From Heliocidaris tuberculata (lineage: Eukaryota; Echinodermata; Echinoidea; Camarodonta; Echinometridae): DNA of 64,000 nucleotides. Positions 43,301-47,960 of the stretch are shown here, piece after piece. Below the pieces are notes generated by a model. It saw only the letters and a program-made list of their open reading frames with translations. It searched no databases and was not told where the DNA came from. Made by a program: the position numbers and the translations under genes. Where the stretch lies: assembly GCA_025618425.1 (NCBI GenBank), contig CM046848.1, forward strand, positions 25,677,616 through 25,741,615, in the 5' to 3' direction. Position 1 is the stretch's first letter, and every line of letters starts with the position of its first letter.

Positions 43301-46016
43301 TTGGCATTCATCATTTGTATATATTATTGAGTTGGTAGCCCTACTATGGAGCGGATCAGATGGAATATCAAGAGTAATAGAACTTTTGATGTCAGTTATG
43401 TTTATTATTCCATTTTTACTGTACTTGGTAATGATTGGGATACAAAATTTTTAAATATAAAGTACCTTGCACTAGTCTTATGTACCAGTACCCAATTATA
43501 TGTAGATGATTAATTTTTCTGGACTCTATTGACATGTTGCAGAGCTCACAGACAAGAGACTGAAGCTACTGTTGAAGAAGAAGCGGATGATTTTGTACCC
43601 TCACCAATCCTTGAAGCATAAGAAGGGTATACCTACACCTCTACTCGGCAGCAATCCTGGTCAACAAGTCGATCACAAGGATACCAGTGTAAGTTACAAG
43701 ATCTTTACCTTCTTTTTAAATCAATCAATCAGTCTATCAATAAGTCTATCAATTAATCAGTTCATGAATCAATTAATCAATTAGTCAACCAATTGATCAA
43801 TCAAAGAAGGGTACTCCTACAACCCTATAGGTAGCAATCCTGATCAACTGGTGCATTATAAGGAAACCATTGTAAGTCACAAGACTTTGCAGATACAACT
43901 GGGTTTATATCAACACATCCAAAGGCAAATAACCCCTAAAATTCATAATGATCCCTAAAGTTTACCCCTATGGTGCCAGCAAGTTTGCAAAATGTATGAG
44001 TATCCACATCTTGTGAGACAAGTTCAATCAAAGTACTTGCTTTGTGGTTCCTCTTCAATAATATTATTGTTCCATGATATGTGACTTCAGAATTGATTAG
44101 TGAACTGATCTTGAATTTCAAAAAGAAGACAAGTTTTCTTTGTATAGAAATAATGAATATAATACAAAAAATTAGAGCATTTGGAACTGTTTATGACACT
44201 GAAAGGGTTTACATGTAGCTTAAGGATTGAGAGATATGGTAATACACACTCATTTGTACTTGTGTTCTCAGTGTGTATATTGAATTTTTTCTCTGACCCA
44301 TTCCTTACATCTGCAGGATTCTTACTACATCATGAGACGAGGCATCCTACCTGCATACCACCAGATGTTCTACCAGCTCTGTGATCTGGAGGACCCAGAG
44401 CTCCAGGCCATCATCAACAACCCTCTCTGGCACAAGAAGAAACCCAACATGAAGACTGGTTACTTTGAGATGGAGATGTTCCGTCAGCTTCGGGATGCTC
44501 TCACTCAGATGATCAAGGATACGGTACTGGAAGTCAATGCAAGAAAGTCTATGCAAGGTAAACGTAGTTGTCTTTATTTCAAGGGAGTGTTAAGTACTGG
44601 AAAAGGTGAAAAGGACTGTGAGCTGTCTCTCTTCTTTTCCTTTTTTTTCATCCCTGTGTGGAAGTAGATACATTCTAACATGAAAGTATTAGTCTAAAAT
44701 GCTTTTAAATTCTCAGCATACACCTAATTAAGACTAGTTTCAACCAGCAGACATTGAGAGCACAATTTTTTTTGTTTATATTTAGTCAATATTCATTGGT
44801 TTTTTGCTTGTGATATCTAGCAAGATTTAGGGATTTTTAATATAATTTTGATGGGTCTATAACTGCATGATATAACTTCAATCTTATTTCCTATGAAATA
44901 AACATTTCAGAGTAACTCTTGTTTCGGAGGGAAAGGCTCAAGGGTCATAGGAATTTCACATTCCTTTTTTGCTTCCTGGCAACTTTGGGACGCGCAGCAA
45001 GGGAAGCCAATTTATTTTGTTCTTAGTTTGTATTCCATGTTACCATTCTATAGTACCTTTGAAATACCAAATAAATGATAAAAGATAATAACTACCACTT
45101 GTATTCAACATAACCTTTAACCCTTCTTAGGCTTAGGAGATCCCCCCCCCCCCCCCCACTACCACTCCTCATCAATTTTCAGCTGACGTTTTAAAAAAAA
45201 AGGATTTGGAGCAATGGGTTATGGATATTCTAACATGTTTGAAAATTTCTAGTGAAATTGTGAACATTGATCTTTTTGTTTTTCTGGAAGGGGGATGGGG
45301 TTCCTTTTTGTTGTTCTTTGTATTCAAGGCCATTCAACAAGTTATGAAGACAAAAATTACCATAATTTTATACTTTGATTTCAGAAACCTTTCATTTTGT
45401 ATTTTTCTTGATTCTCATGATTTTGTGTCATTACCCCCAATTATGAAGGAAAAAAAAAATCCAAATATTTGTTCCAGCAGTCAGTATTAACAAATACTAG
45501 ATCCAAGATCAATCTTTGTCTCAAAATTTTGATGTCTTGGTCTTGGTCTCGACCCCAAGACGTAATATGAAATGAATGTAATCTTTATTTTTCTTGATTG
45601 TTTCTCCTGGTCTCGGATCCAACTCTGGTATTAACACTCAATATTGTCGACTATCTTTTTCAGATGATGCCAGTCAAAGTAGTATGCCTTCAACCTCAGT
45701 ATCCACTCCAGAAACACAGGAAGGAGAGATGGGTGAGGTAGATGAAGATGAAGAAGAGATAGGTGAAGGAGATGATGAAGAAGAAGGGGGAGAGGATGAA
45801 GAAGGGATAGATGACGAAGGAGGAATGGATGATGAAGGAGAAGAAGAGATGGAGGAGCAGGATGTCTTGGATGTCGGACAGGGTGGAGTGGAGGTTGAGG
45901 AGGATGAGAAAGGGATGGAGAAAGACGGTAAAGATGGTGGGGAGGAGAGTGACAGCGAGAACGAAATGGCCATGGAGATGTTAGAATTCATGGACAGTGA
46001 TCCAATGCCCAGCTGA
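6537..46016 (+). CDS. GTF3C5: General transcription factor 3C subunit 5 (TFIIIC63-like), 7 coding exons
   Basis: The spliced frame joins 6537-6695, 16220-16466, 17826-18214, 42213-42420, 43543-43688, 44317-44557 and 45664-46016, all with GT..AG introns and compatible phases. It gives 580 residues, against about 519 in human. TFIIIC binds the internal A and B boxes of tRNA genes and recruits TFIIIB and RNA polymerase III in the nucleus. This subunit (yeast Tfc1/tau95) is part of the A-box-side module. Recognisable family blocks are VNYPGVVKNPSKMLETLGG near the start, LSLNFQPDNPYCKP, PEIFSKFDKPIPYNY, EEIRKLFEKRPLWSRNAL, GPWRGLWCRMGYDP, YQLLDFRIRKG, HQMFYQLCDL and SENEMAMEMLEFMDSD in an acidic tail. 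Introns 1 and 3 are about 9.5 and 24 kb and packed with transposons. An antisense aquaporin gene lies within intron 3. Confidence 0.93.
6966..7001. repeat. Perfect palindrome inside family copy 1 (15-bp arms, 6-base loop)
   Basis: GGTTTTCATACGCGT is followed by GGGATT and the exact complement of the first arm. It recurs in copy 3 at about 9423-9458 with one flanking base changed. Confidence 0.9.
7374..7877. mobile_element. MITE with very long terminal inverted repeats and TTAA ends
   Basis: The left end TTAAAGGGGAAGTTCACCC matches the complement of the right end (GGGTGAACTTTCCCTTTAA). Arm similarity extends about 180 bp inward, including GTGACGTCACATGCGAGCAGC. TTAA at both ends fits a TTAA target, as in piggyBac-type elements. 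Length is 504 bp and it is non-coding. Confidence 0.85.
8436..8793. repeat. Large snapback inverted repeat, about 160-170 bp arms
   Basis: GCAAACCACCCTCGGAGTTTG near 8438 is matched in reverse at about 8770-8790, and pairing runs almost to a short centre near 8617. The arms include TATATGGGACTACAC and GCCGATTTTGTGG segments. No coding. Confidence 0.85.
9372..9733 (+). mobile_element. Foldback element, family 'GGATTGTATTACCGAAC', copy 3
   Basis: This is an uninterrupted copy of about 362 bp, near-identical to copy 1. It starts GTCAAGGATTGTATTACCG and ends CGGACACTGGATCCACC. A short inverted fragment of the same right end follows at 9737-9800, giving a local hairpin centred near 9735. Confidence 0.8.
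9946..10536. mobile_element. MITE with GGTGATTCACTAAC inverted ends
   Basis: The left end GGTGGTGATTCACTAAC and right end GTTAGTGAATCACCCCC are inverted. Subterminal AATTGATTTTAGGAAYRATATC blocks also recur in reverse. The centre (10130-10240) is GC-rich. About 590 bp, no coding, no clear target duplication. Confidence 0.75.
10666..11030 (-). mobile_element. Foldback element, family 'GGATTGTATTACCGAAC', copy 4
   Basis: This is a reverse-complement copy of the 9372-9733 element, including the TTCCCTTCCGAGTGAACCCC and CATTTTAGGCGCTTAACTG blocks. The inner palindrome is degraded (CACACGTTTG instead of CACGCGTATG). Confidence 0.8.
11060..12906. mobile_element. Non-autonomous hAT element with 8-bp target duplication
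   Basis: The ends are TAGTGTTGTAACCCG at 11060 and the complement of TAGTCCTGTAACCCG at 12906. They are flanked by identical 8-bp GTTTTTCA at 11052-11059 and 12907-12914, the hAT signature. Subterminal regions are rich in ACCCG/CGGGT words. The interior includes a frame of 168 codons (12401-12907) with no transposase motif, and a nested MITE at 11900-12140. About 1.85 kb. Confidence 0.85.
11900..12140. mobile_element. Short MITE with TGTTGCAAGAAACTT ends
   Basis: ATGTTGCAAGAAACTTGCAATC near 11905 is inverted at about 12105-12138 (GCAAATTTAAGTTTCTTGCAACACCC). It lies within the hAT element. Confidence 0.65.
13055..13830. repeat. TGTCCCCGCCGAACGAAGTTCG repeat, copy A
   Basis: It starts TGTCCCCGCCG and has the inverted CGGCGGGGACA at 13774-13784; homology with copy B continues to about 13830. 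The interior holds a GTCC microsatellite and about three tandem units of 150-165 bp (ATGCTACTTCTC.. to ..TTATTCAAAATTGACG). Non-coding. Confidence 0.8.
13831..14175. other. Spacer between the two CCGCCGAACGAAG repeats
   Basis: AT-rich sequence with no gene or repeat recognised. Confidence 0.4.
14176..14830. repeat. TGTCCCCGCCGAACGAAGTTCG repeat, copy B
   Basis: Same ends and 3' block as copy A, in the same orientation, but with two internal tandem units instead of three and an added GT microsatellite near 14228-14262. The CGGCGGGGACA end is at 14778-14788. Confidence 0.8.
14831..15307. other. Intronic DNA, nothing recognised
   Basis: No coding family or clear repeat end was seen. Confidence 0.4.
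15308..15580. repeat. Array of palindromic TAGTTGNCAACTA words
   Basis: Full copies occur at 15308, 15373, 15447, 15469 and 15544. Partial or mutated copies are at 15425, 15500 and about 15567. Each is itself a palindrome (TAGTTG N CAACTA). They are unevenly spaced and mixed with a repeated GGTTTTATGAATA word (about 15396, 15520, 15589). Confidence 0.8.
15686..15842. mobile_element. 157-bp MITE, GGCCCCGTAACACAAAGG ends
   Basis: GGCCCCGTAACACAAAGGTT at the left is exactly inverted at the right end, and arm pairing extends through GCAATC[A/G]AT[T/A]GCAAA. Non-coding. Confidence 0.85.
16220..16466 (+). CDS. GTF3C5: GTF3C5 exon 2 (residues 54-136)
   Basis: The acceptor is CCGTTGCAG and the donor CCAT|GTAAGC, leaving phase 1. 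It encodes LSLNFQPDNPYCKP, a STSLLMKVKHRYRRRK basic stretch and EVLGVIGQKYEFP, which align with the human subunit. Confidence 0.92.
17163..17310. repeat. A-rich / AAAT simple repeat
   Basis: Runs of (AAAT)n and AAAAAAT lie in intron 2. Confidence 0.8.
17826..18214 (+). CDS. GTF3C5: GTF3C5 exon 3 (residues 136-265)
   Basis: The acceptor is ATATGCAG and the donor AAAG|GTAAGA. The phase-1 base from exon 2 plus two bases completes the first codon; the exon ends in phase 0. It encodes the DFQFLPY segment, an IPSFMLPEIFSKFDKPIPYN block matching the human 'YIPPPIFSRLDAPVDY' region, and FEIPKDPHPIAVEQL. It stops at EEIRK, which continues directly into exon 4. Confidence 0.92.
18295..18780 (-). mobile_element. 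Foldback element, family 'GGATTGTATTACCGAAC', copy 5
   Basis: The left end GTGGATCGTATTACGGAACA is inverted at the right end (GTTCGGTAATACAATCCA). It shares internal blocks with the other copies but has about 150 bp of unrelated sequence near 18550-18695. It shows the terminal inverted repeats best. Confidence 0.75.
19551..20497. mobile_element. TIR element rich in TGTCGACA palindromes
   Basis: TTAGTGCTGGTATTG at the left is inverted at the right (GATACCAGCACTAA). Within the first 100 bp and at the right end, TGTCGACA or near copies recur (about 19578, 19590, 19623, 20458). About 950 bp, no transposase. Confidence 0.75.
20611..21202. mobile_element. Foldback MITE, TTAAGGGAAATCCAACC type
   Basis: The ends TTAAGGGAAATCC and GGATTGCCCTTAA are inverted, with TTAA outermost. 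Arms pair imperfectly across about 200 bp. The same family is seen in reverse at 50021-50595. Confidence 0.8.
21349..21605 (+). repeat. Interspersed repeat with GCCGATGAAATCGGC hairpin and TTTG microsatellite
   Basis: Contains the hairpin GCCGATGAAATCGGC near 21368, then (TTTG)n at about 21416-21448, and ends GACTCTGTAGTATAGTAT. A related tail occurs at 24482-24505. Confidence 0.55.
21761..22390 (+). repeat. 315-bp direct tandem duplication
   Basis: GAGACCGGTAAGAAACTTC begins at 21761 and again at 22076. The two units are nearly identical, with only a few small indels. This suggests a recent duplication. No exon was recognised in it. Confidence 0.9.
22391..23473. other. Intronic DNA, nothing firmly recognised
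   Basis: Includes two inverted AACACCGRCTG-like words near 22720-22850 that may be a weak foldback. No coding. Confidence 0.35.
23474..23701 (+). CDS. Small unrecognised reading frame (75 codons)
   Basis: Unlike most short frames here it has protein-like composition, without low-complexity runs. It starts MKYILKV, continues through DYKNLDMRQQAAETAFH and RPYAKRVGIKSQPHS, and ends GNSSD. I do not recognise a family. It lies on the same strand as GTF3C5 inside intron 3, and a possible acceptor (GTCTGCAG) occurs within it. It could be a small gene, an exon of another gene, a retrocopy or chance. Confidence 0.2.
   Translation: MKYILKVLFQLSSPMSADISDYKNLDMRQQAAETAFHRSATRPYAKRVGIKSQPHSVGGSVLSRAFSDEKGNSSD
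23702..24465. other. Intronic DNA, nothing recognised
   Basis: No coding family or repeat ends seen. Confidence 0.35.
24578..24614. repeat. (TTA)n microsatellite
   Basis: About 12 TTA units in a repeat-like region (24466-25610) that also contains AGGTCA-type words and CGCGCG-rich pieces. Confidence 0.9.
25183..25246 (+). repeat. tRNA-like SINE head or tRNA pseudogene
   Basis: An A-box-like TGGTATATTGGTAAAGCA is followed 42 bases on by a B-box-like GGTTAGAACCC and GGTGGGTCCA. The arrangement is that of a degraded tRNA, possibly Gly-like. A T-rich tail follows. It is not a working tRNA gene. Confidence 0.5.
25821..25980 (+). mobile_element. tRNA-derived SINE
   Basis: Pol III A box TGGTCTAGTGG at 25830 and B box GGTTCGAATCC at 25873 have tRNA spacing. 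They are followed by a non-tRNA body (TTTGGCAAGATATTCATCTAC..CTCTACCCAGGTG). The 3' end is not well defined. It was probably spread by LINE machinery. Confidence 0.75.
26433..26545 (+). repeat. Possible hAT-type left end (CAGGGCTCGACACTAAC)
   Basis: CAGGGCTCGACACTAAC resembles common hAT-family termini and is followed by GGTGGTCC/GGACCACC words. No matching right end was found, so it is weak. Confidence 0.3.
26546..27394. other. Intronic DNA with microsatellites
   Basis: A (GTT)n run lies at about 26858-26880 and (GA)n at about 27350-27370. No coding recognised. Confidence 0.4.
27395..27894. mobile_element. Foldback element hosting Helitron 1 (left arm and part of right arm)
   Basis: The left arm (about 27400-27560) pairs with 27770-27894 and, after the Helitron, with 32103-32160. 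For example GTAAAAGACATTTATATTC near 27515 is inverted near 27820. TAAAAGTTGGTTAAACATTC near 27424 is inverted at about 32108-32132. Confidence 0.8.
29226..30263. repeat. Two adjacent CTTTCACACC foldback copies, TACGC-rich
   Basis: GGTGCTTTCACACC starts at 29226 and GGGGCTTTCACACC at about 29721. The second copy ends with the inverted GGTGTGAAAGAGGC near 30250. Both are saturated with TACGC/GCGTA words over about 1 kb and match one another for long stretches. They lie inside Helitron 1 and are absent from Helitron 2, so they are cargo or later insertions. hAT-like ends, no transposase. Confidence 0.7.
30420..30890. repeat. G-homopolymer / 'CCAGCCCTCCAAAAGTC' repeat array
   Basis: At least three units each hold a long G run, an A run and GCCAGCCCTCCA. 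The segment ends with CCCCCCCCTGGATCCGCCACTG. A related piece lies at 55995-56215. Translated frames here are homopolymer artefacts. Confidence 0.75.
32079..32091 (+). terminator. Helitron 1 3' hairpin (part of 32069-32091)
   Basis: This is the right arm and loop of the 10-bp stem that marks the Helitron 3' end. In the rolling-circle model it signals replication to stop. Confidence 0.8.
32161..33077. other. Intronic DNA 3' of the aquaporin gene
   Basis: No coding or clear element ends were seen. Confidence 0.4.
33078..33083 (-). promoter_or_regulatory. Polyadenylation signal candidate of aquaporin gene
   Basis: AATAAA on the minus strand lies 66 bases after the stop codon. Confidence 0.5.
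33149..33333 (-). CDS. Aquaporin exon 2 (C-terminal, NPA box)
   Basis: The acceptor is AACTGTGCAG. It encodes LEWTGMMFNPALAAGITFNC and LLVYWAAPLATVPLARAI and ends TKEE with TGA at 33151-33149. This is the typical last helix of AQP11-type proteins (human VYWLAP). Confidence 0.88.
33149..34925 (-). CDS. Aquaporin-11/12-like channel (superaquaporin), 2 coding exons
   Basis: Minus-strand exons 34925-34244 and 33333-33149 join in phase (..ATC ACA G|GA CTA GAG..) and give 288 residues, close to human AQP11 (271). AQP11/12 proteins are intracellular-membrane water, glycerol or peroxide channels. Several hydrophobic segments are visible, as expected for six helices. The second pore box is NPA (237-239) in TGMMFNPALAAG, and Cys248 lies exactly nine residues after it, the superaquaporin hallmark. 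The first box reads N117-T-C119 instead of NPA or the NPC of AQP11. The ATG at 34925 is the first in frame. The open frame extends upstream to a TGA near 34998, so an upstream coding exon cannot be excluded. The gene is antisense inside GTF3C5 intron 3. Confidence 0.85.
33334..34243 (-). other. Aquaporin intron
   Basis: 910 bases, GTAAAT..GTGCAG. No element recognised. Confidence 0.8.
34244..34925 (-). CDS. Aquaporin exon 1 (residues 1-228)
   Basis: Ends ATCACAG|GTAAAT. It encodes the FAAELISTFQLVAG helix, the STANTC first half-helix and LYWYALYLWVLFVSESLTF. Confidence 0.85.
34980..35615. other. Region upstream of the aquaporin gene
   Basis: Probably holds its promoter or an upstream exon. 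No core element can be fixed from sequence alone. Confidence 0.4.
35616..35822. mobile_element. 207-bp MITE, GGCCCGAATTCACAAAGG ends
   Basis: GGCCC[G/A]AATTCACAAAGG ends are inverted. Subterminal GGTTTAAACC palindromes repeat several times (about 35635-35659 and 35774-35803). GC-rich middle with CGCGCGC. Confidence 0.8.
35823..37129. other. Intronic DNA, nothing recognised
   Basis: Only short frames without motifs. A C-run is at about 36955-36967. Confidence 0.4.
38460..38700. repeat. Homopolymer G/T/A repeats inside Helitron 2
   Basis: Repeats of TTTTTTGGGGGGGG..TCTTTA.CTC.AAAATT.TCTGACAAGCAAAAAAAA. Frames here are artefacts. Confidence 0.75.
39040..40170 (+). repeat. 591-bp tandem duplication inside Helitron 2
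   Basis: The segment with GATGCGGGATTATGTGAATG and GGCGGATCCAGGATTTTGTG appears twice, offset by 591 bases (for example the same ATG at 39100 and 39691). The copies differ by few substitutions and one indel block near 39480-39510. Confidence 0.88.
40322..40370. repeat. (CT)n microsatellite
   Basis: A run of CT dinucleotides; a further short CT run is near 40823-40840. Confidence 0.95.
41929..42060. other. Possible LINE 3' tail fragment
   Basis: GGAAGGAAGGAATTTTATTAAC and ACAATGCAC resemble minus-strand LINE 3' ends, but support is slight. Confidence 0.25.
42083..42172 (+). pseudogene. Decayed duplicate of the 5' part of GTF3C5 exon 4
   Basis: CTTTTTGAAGAGC.. after a TTTCAG acceptor matches the first 86 bases of exon 4 placed 130 bp downstream. 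A 4-base insertion (near ACACTCACTGAG) brings a TGA into frame. The sequence diverges after GGCATCCTA and has no matching donor. If used, it would truncate the protein. Confidence 0.88.
42213..42420 (+). CDS. GTF3C5: GTF3C5 exon 4 (residues 266-335)
   Basis: Acceptor TATCTCAG, donor GAAAG|GTATTT (phase 1). It encodes LFEKRPLWSRNALRCN, a hydrophobic VVAYYF segment, GPWRGLWCRMGYDPREHPE and YQLLDFRIRKG. This is the best conserved stretch against the human protein. Confidence 0.94.
42635..42910 (-). pseudogene. LINE reverse transcriptase C-terminal fragment
   Basis: The minus-strand frame contains NIRRTLSPCSREVKSRAYTA followed by LVRPQLEYASEAWNPYT. That is the thumb/C-terminal RT block of CR1/L2/Jockey-type LINEs. 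Homology fades after that and no other RT motifs are present. It lies in GTF3C5 intron 4, antisense. Confidence 0.8.
43543..43688 (+). CDS. GTF3C5: GTF3C5 exon 5 (residues 335-383)
   Basis: Acceptor CATGTTGCAG, donor CCAGT|GTAAGT. Encodes a lysine-rich linker (KRLKLLLKKKRMILYP..HKKG). It is not strongly conserved, but phase fits on both sides. A weak echo of its 3' part (AAGAAGGGTACTCCTACAAC) occurs at about 43804-43880 in the next intron. Confidence 0.85.
43804..43876 (+). pseudogene. Degraded duplicate of the end of GTF3C5 exon 5
   Basis: AAGAAGGGTA..CCTACA.C.CTA..GGCAGCAATCCTG.TCAAC and a GTAAGT-like donor recur about 180 bp after the exon, with frame-breaking changes (for example CCTATAGGTAGC). 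Confidence 0.7.
44317..44557 (+). CDS. GTF3C5: GTF3C5 exon 6 (residues 384-464)
   Basis: Acceptor ACATCTGCAG, donor GCAAG|GTAAAC (phase 1). Encodes YYIMRRGILPAYHQMFYQLC, the equivalent of human REGALPPYRQMFYQLCDL, and RQLRDALTQMIKDTV. Confidence 0.94.
45664..46016 (+). CDS. GTF3C5: GTF3C5 exon 7 (residues 464-580, acidic tail)
   Basis: Acceptor CTTTTTCAG. It encodes a Ser/Thr-rich linker, then about 70 residues dominated by Glu, Asp and Gly, and ends SENEMAMEMLEFMDSDPMPS with TGA at 46014. Human ends with an acidic run and SENEMETEILDYV. Confidence 0.93.
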
Positions 46017-47960
46017 TGTCCACAATTTAAAGGCCCTTTCTTATAAGGAGTTGAGATCCAAACTGATTGCACCGGTAACTTGAGGTTGATATCAGTTGCA
46101 ACTCTGTACACTAGGGATAGGAGATTGTAAGTTTTGCGATTAATTGGAGAACTTGCAATCCATTCAGATCAGTTTCAGCTCTTTGTGAGACAGGTCCGAG
46201 GAATTGTGGGAAACAGGTATTTCCATGGAGATGTCAGAATTCATGGACAATGGTATGATGCCCACCTGATGAAAGACCAAGGAGTGTTTGAAATAGAAGT
46301 TGCCATAGAGATGTTCTCAATTCATGGACAGTGCAGTGGTATGATGCCAAGCTGGAGAATGCAATCAAAAGACCAGATGCAGTATTCTGAAAACTGTTTT
46401 TACATGTTTCTCTAATATTGTTATATCTTCATCACTAAAACAAAACTGAAAATTGTTGGAACTTTTCTTGTAACTTTTGTTGTCACTTTTGTTATATCTT
46501 TCTCTCATTTCTTTACTCTGCGCATGATATTATTTACGTATGCACGCTGGAAGATGATATCATGACATAATTGGTTTTCTGAAAATTATTGTATCTTTTG
46601 TTGTTTCTTATCTTCCATGGTATTTACAACAAACCTTACAACAGCTATGAGGCTGTTTTATCTCATCATTTTGGCATTTTTCTAACTCAGCATCAGTCAG
46701 TACGTGCTCCACTAGCAAGATGGAGACTGTATTCTGTTCAAGGTCTCATAGAGGAGACATTTTGAAGAAACTACAGAATGGGATTTGATGATTTCACATC
46801 AATATGTGACTTAGTTTGAGAGCAGGAGGGTGAGCCATTTTGTTAATTTTTAGCGGTCCAAAAAATGCGTAATCCATTGATTATGCCCAAAATTGATATA
46901 CAAACAAAGTGCATCCTCATGTTTTGATCTAAATGGTACCCCTATTGGTTGACCTACCAATGAAAAATCCATCATGATTGGTAAGGTGTCAAAAAATGGG
47001 CGTGTCAAAGATAAGATAGAGGTGGTCCTTAGAGAGATAATATCCCGCTAAAACACTTTTCAGAATACCAACTTACAATATTAGCGTTGTAATATCTCCG
47101 GAAAAGTTGCAACAATTTTCAGAATACCACCCCAGGCATTGTAACAAACTGGTATTTCCATGGAGATGTTTAGAGTTCAGGAACAGTGAAATCTTCTTCT
47201 TCTCGTGTCACTACACTTTTCCCAGCGACTGCAAAACACAGGCTCTGGTGGGTTGTAGTCATGGAGATCCTGTGATGTGCAGGGTTCTGGTAGCAGGGGG
47301 CAGTTAAGTAGGTGCTCAAGACCAGAGTGTGTTGAAACAGAATTTGCCATGGATATGTTATAGTTCTCCTTTCTTTGATGGTGGTGTGATGTCCAGCTGA
47401 TGAACACTGACAGCATACCATGAAGTATTAGAGGCCAAGATTGCCATGGTGACATGGGCAGCTTTCTTGATACAATTTCACGATGTTATAATGATGCAGT
47501 GTCTCCATTCATTGCATGTACTCCTCATGATTGAGTCCTGTTGAGTCCTGTTCTCTCTAAAACACAGTCTTAGGAAAGCAGTCTTCATCCGTTCAGTTGT
47601 ACAACCCATGCTCCTGCTACAAGTGCTCGCAACAATTTCTTACAATTCTGAACTTTAACTCTGAACAAAATACTATACCTAACCCTAACCCTAAACCTAA
47701 ACTAGCGTTGTTTTATCTGCGAAAAAGTTACAATTTTCAGAATACACCCCAGGCATTGTAACAAATGGGTATTTCCATGGAGATACTATACCTAACCCTA
47801 ACCCTAAACCTAAACTAGGCTAGAACCCAATCACTATATTTTTGACAAAATAAAGCCGGAGCAATTGTCGCTGGAGCACATGTGTCGGATCACCCAACAA
47901 TTCAGGTAACATGACGAGTCCAACACATCTGAAGCTGTAAGAGGTTAGCCTCAGTACTAG
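46017..47960 (+). other. GTF3C5 3' flank / UTR with degraded echoes of the last coding segment
   Basis: No AATAAA was found close to the stop. CCATGGAGATGT..AATTCATGGACA..ATGCC..CTGATG, the end of exon 7, recurs in degraded form at about 46213-46270, 46300-46355, 47150-47190 and 47348-47405. The block GCATTGTAACAAAYKGGTA with TTTCCATGGAGAT occurs twice (about 47135 and 47754). Confidence 0.65.
47672..47816 (+). repeat. Two short telomere-like CCCTAA arrays
   Basis: ACTATACCTAACCCTAACCC followed by TAAACCTAAACTAG occurs at about 47672-47705 and 47785-47818. It matches the complement of TTAGGG repeats. Interstitial and short. Confidence 0.8.

Noticed and set aside
45674..46111. Serine/proline-rich 145-codon frame on the minus strand
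   Set aside because: It is the antisense shadow of the Glu/Asp-rich GTF3C5 tail.
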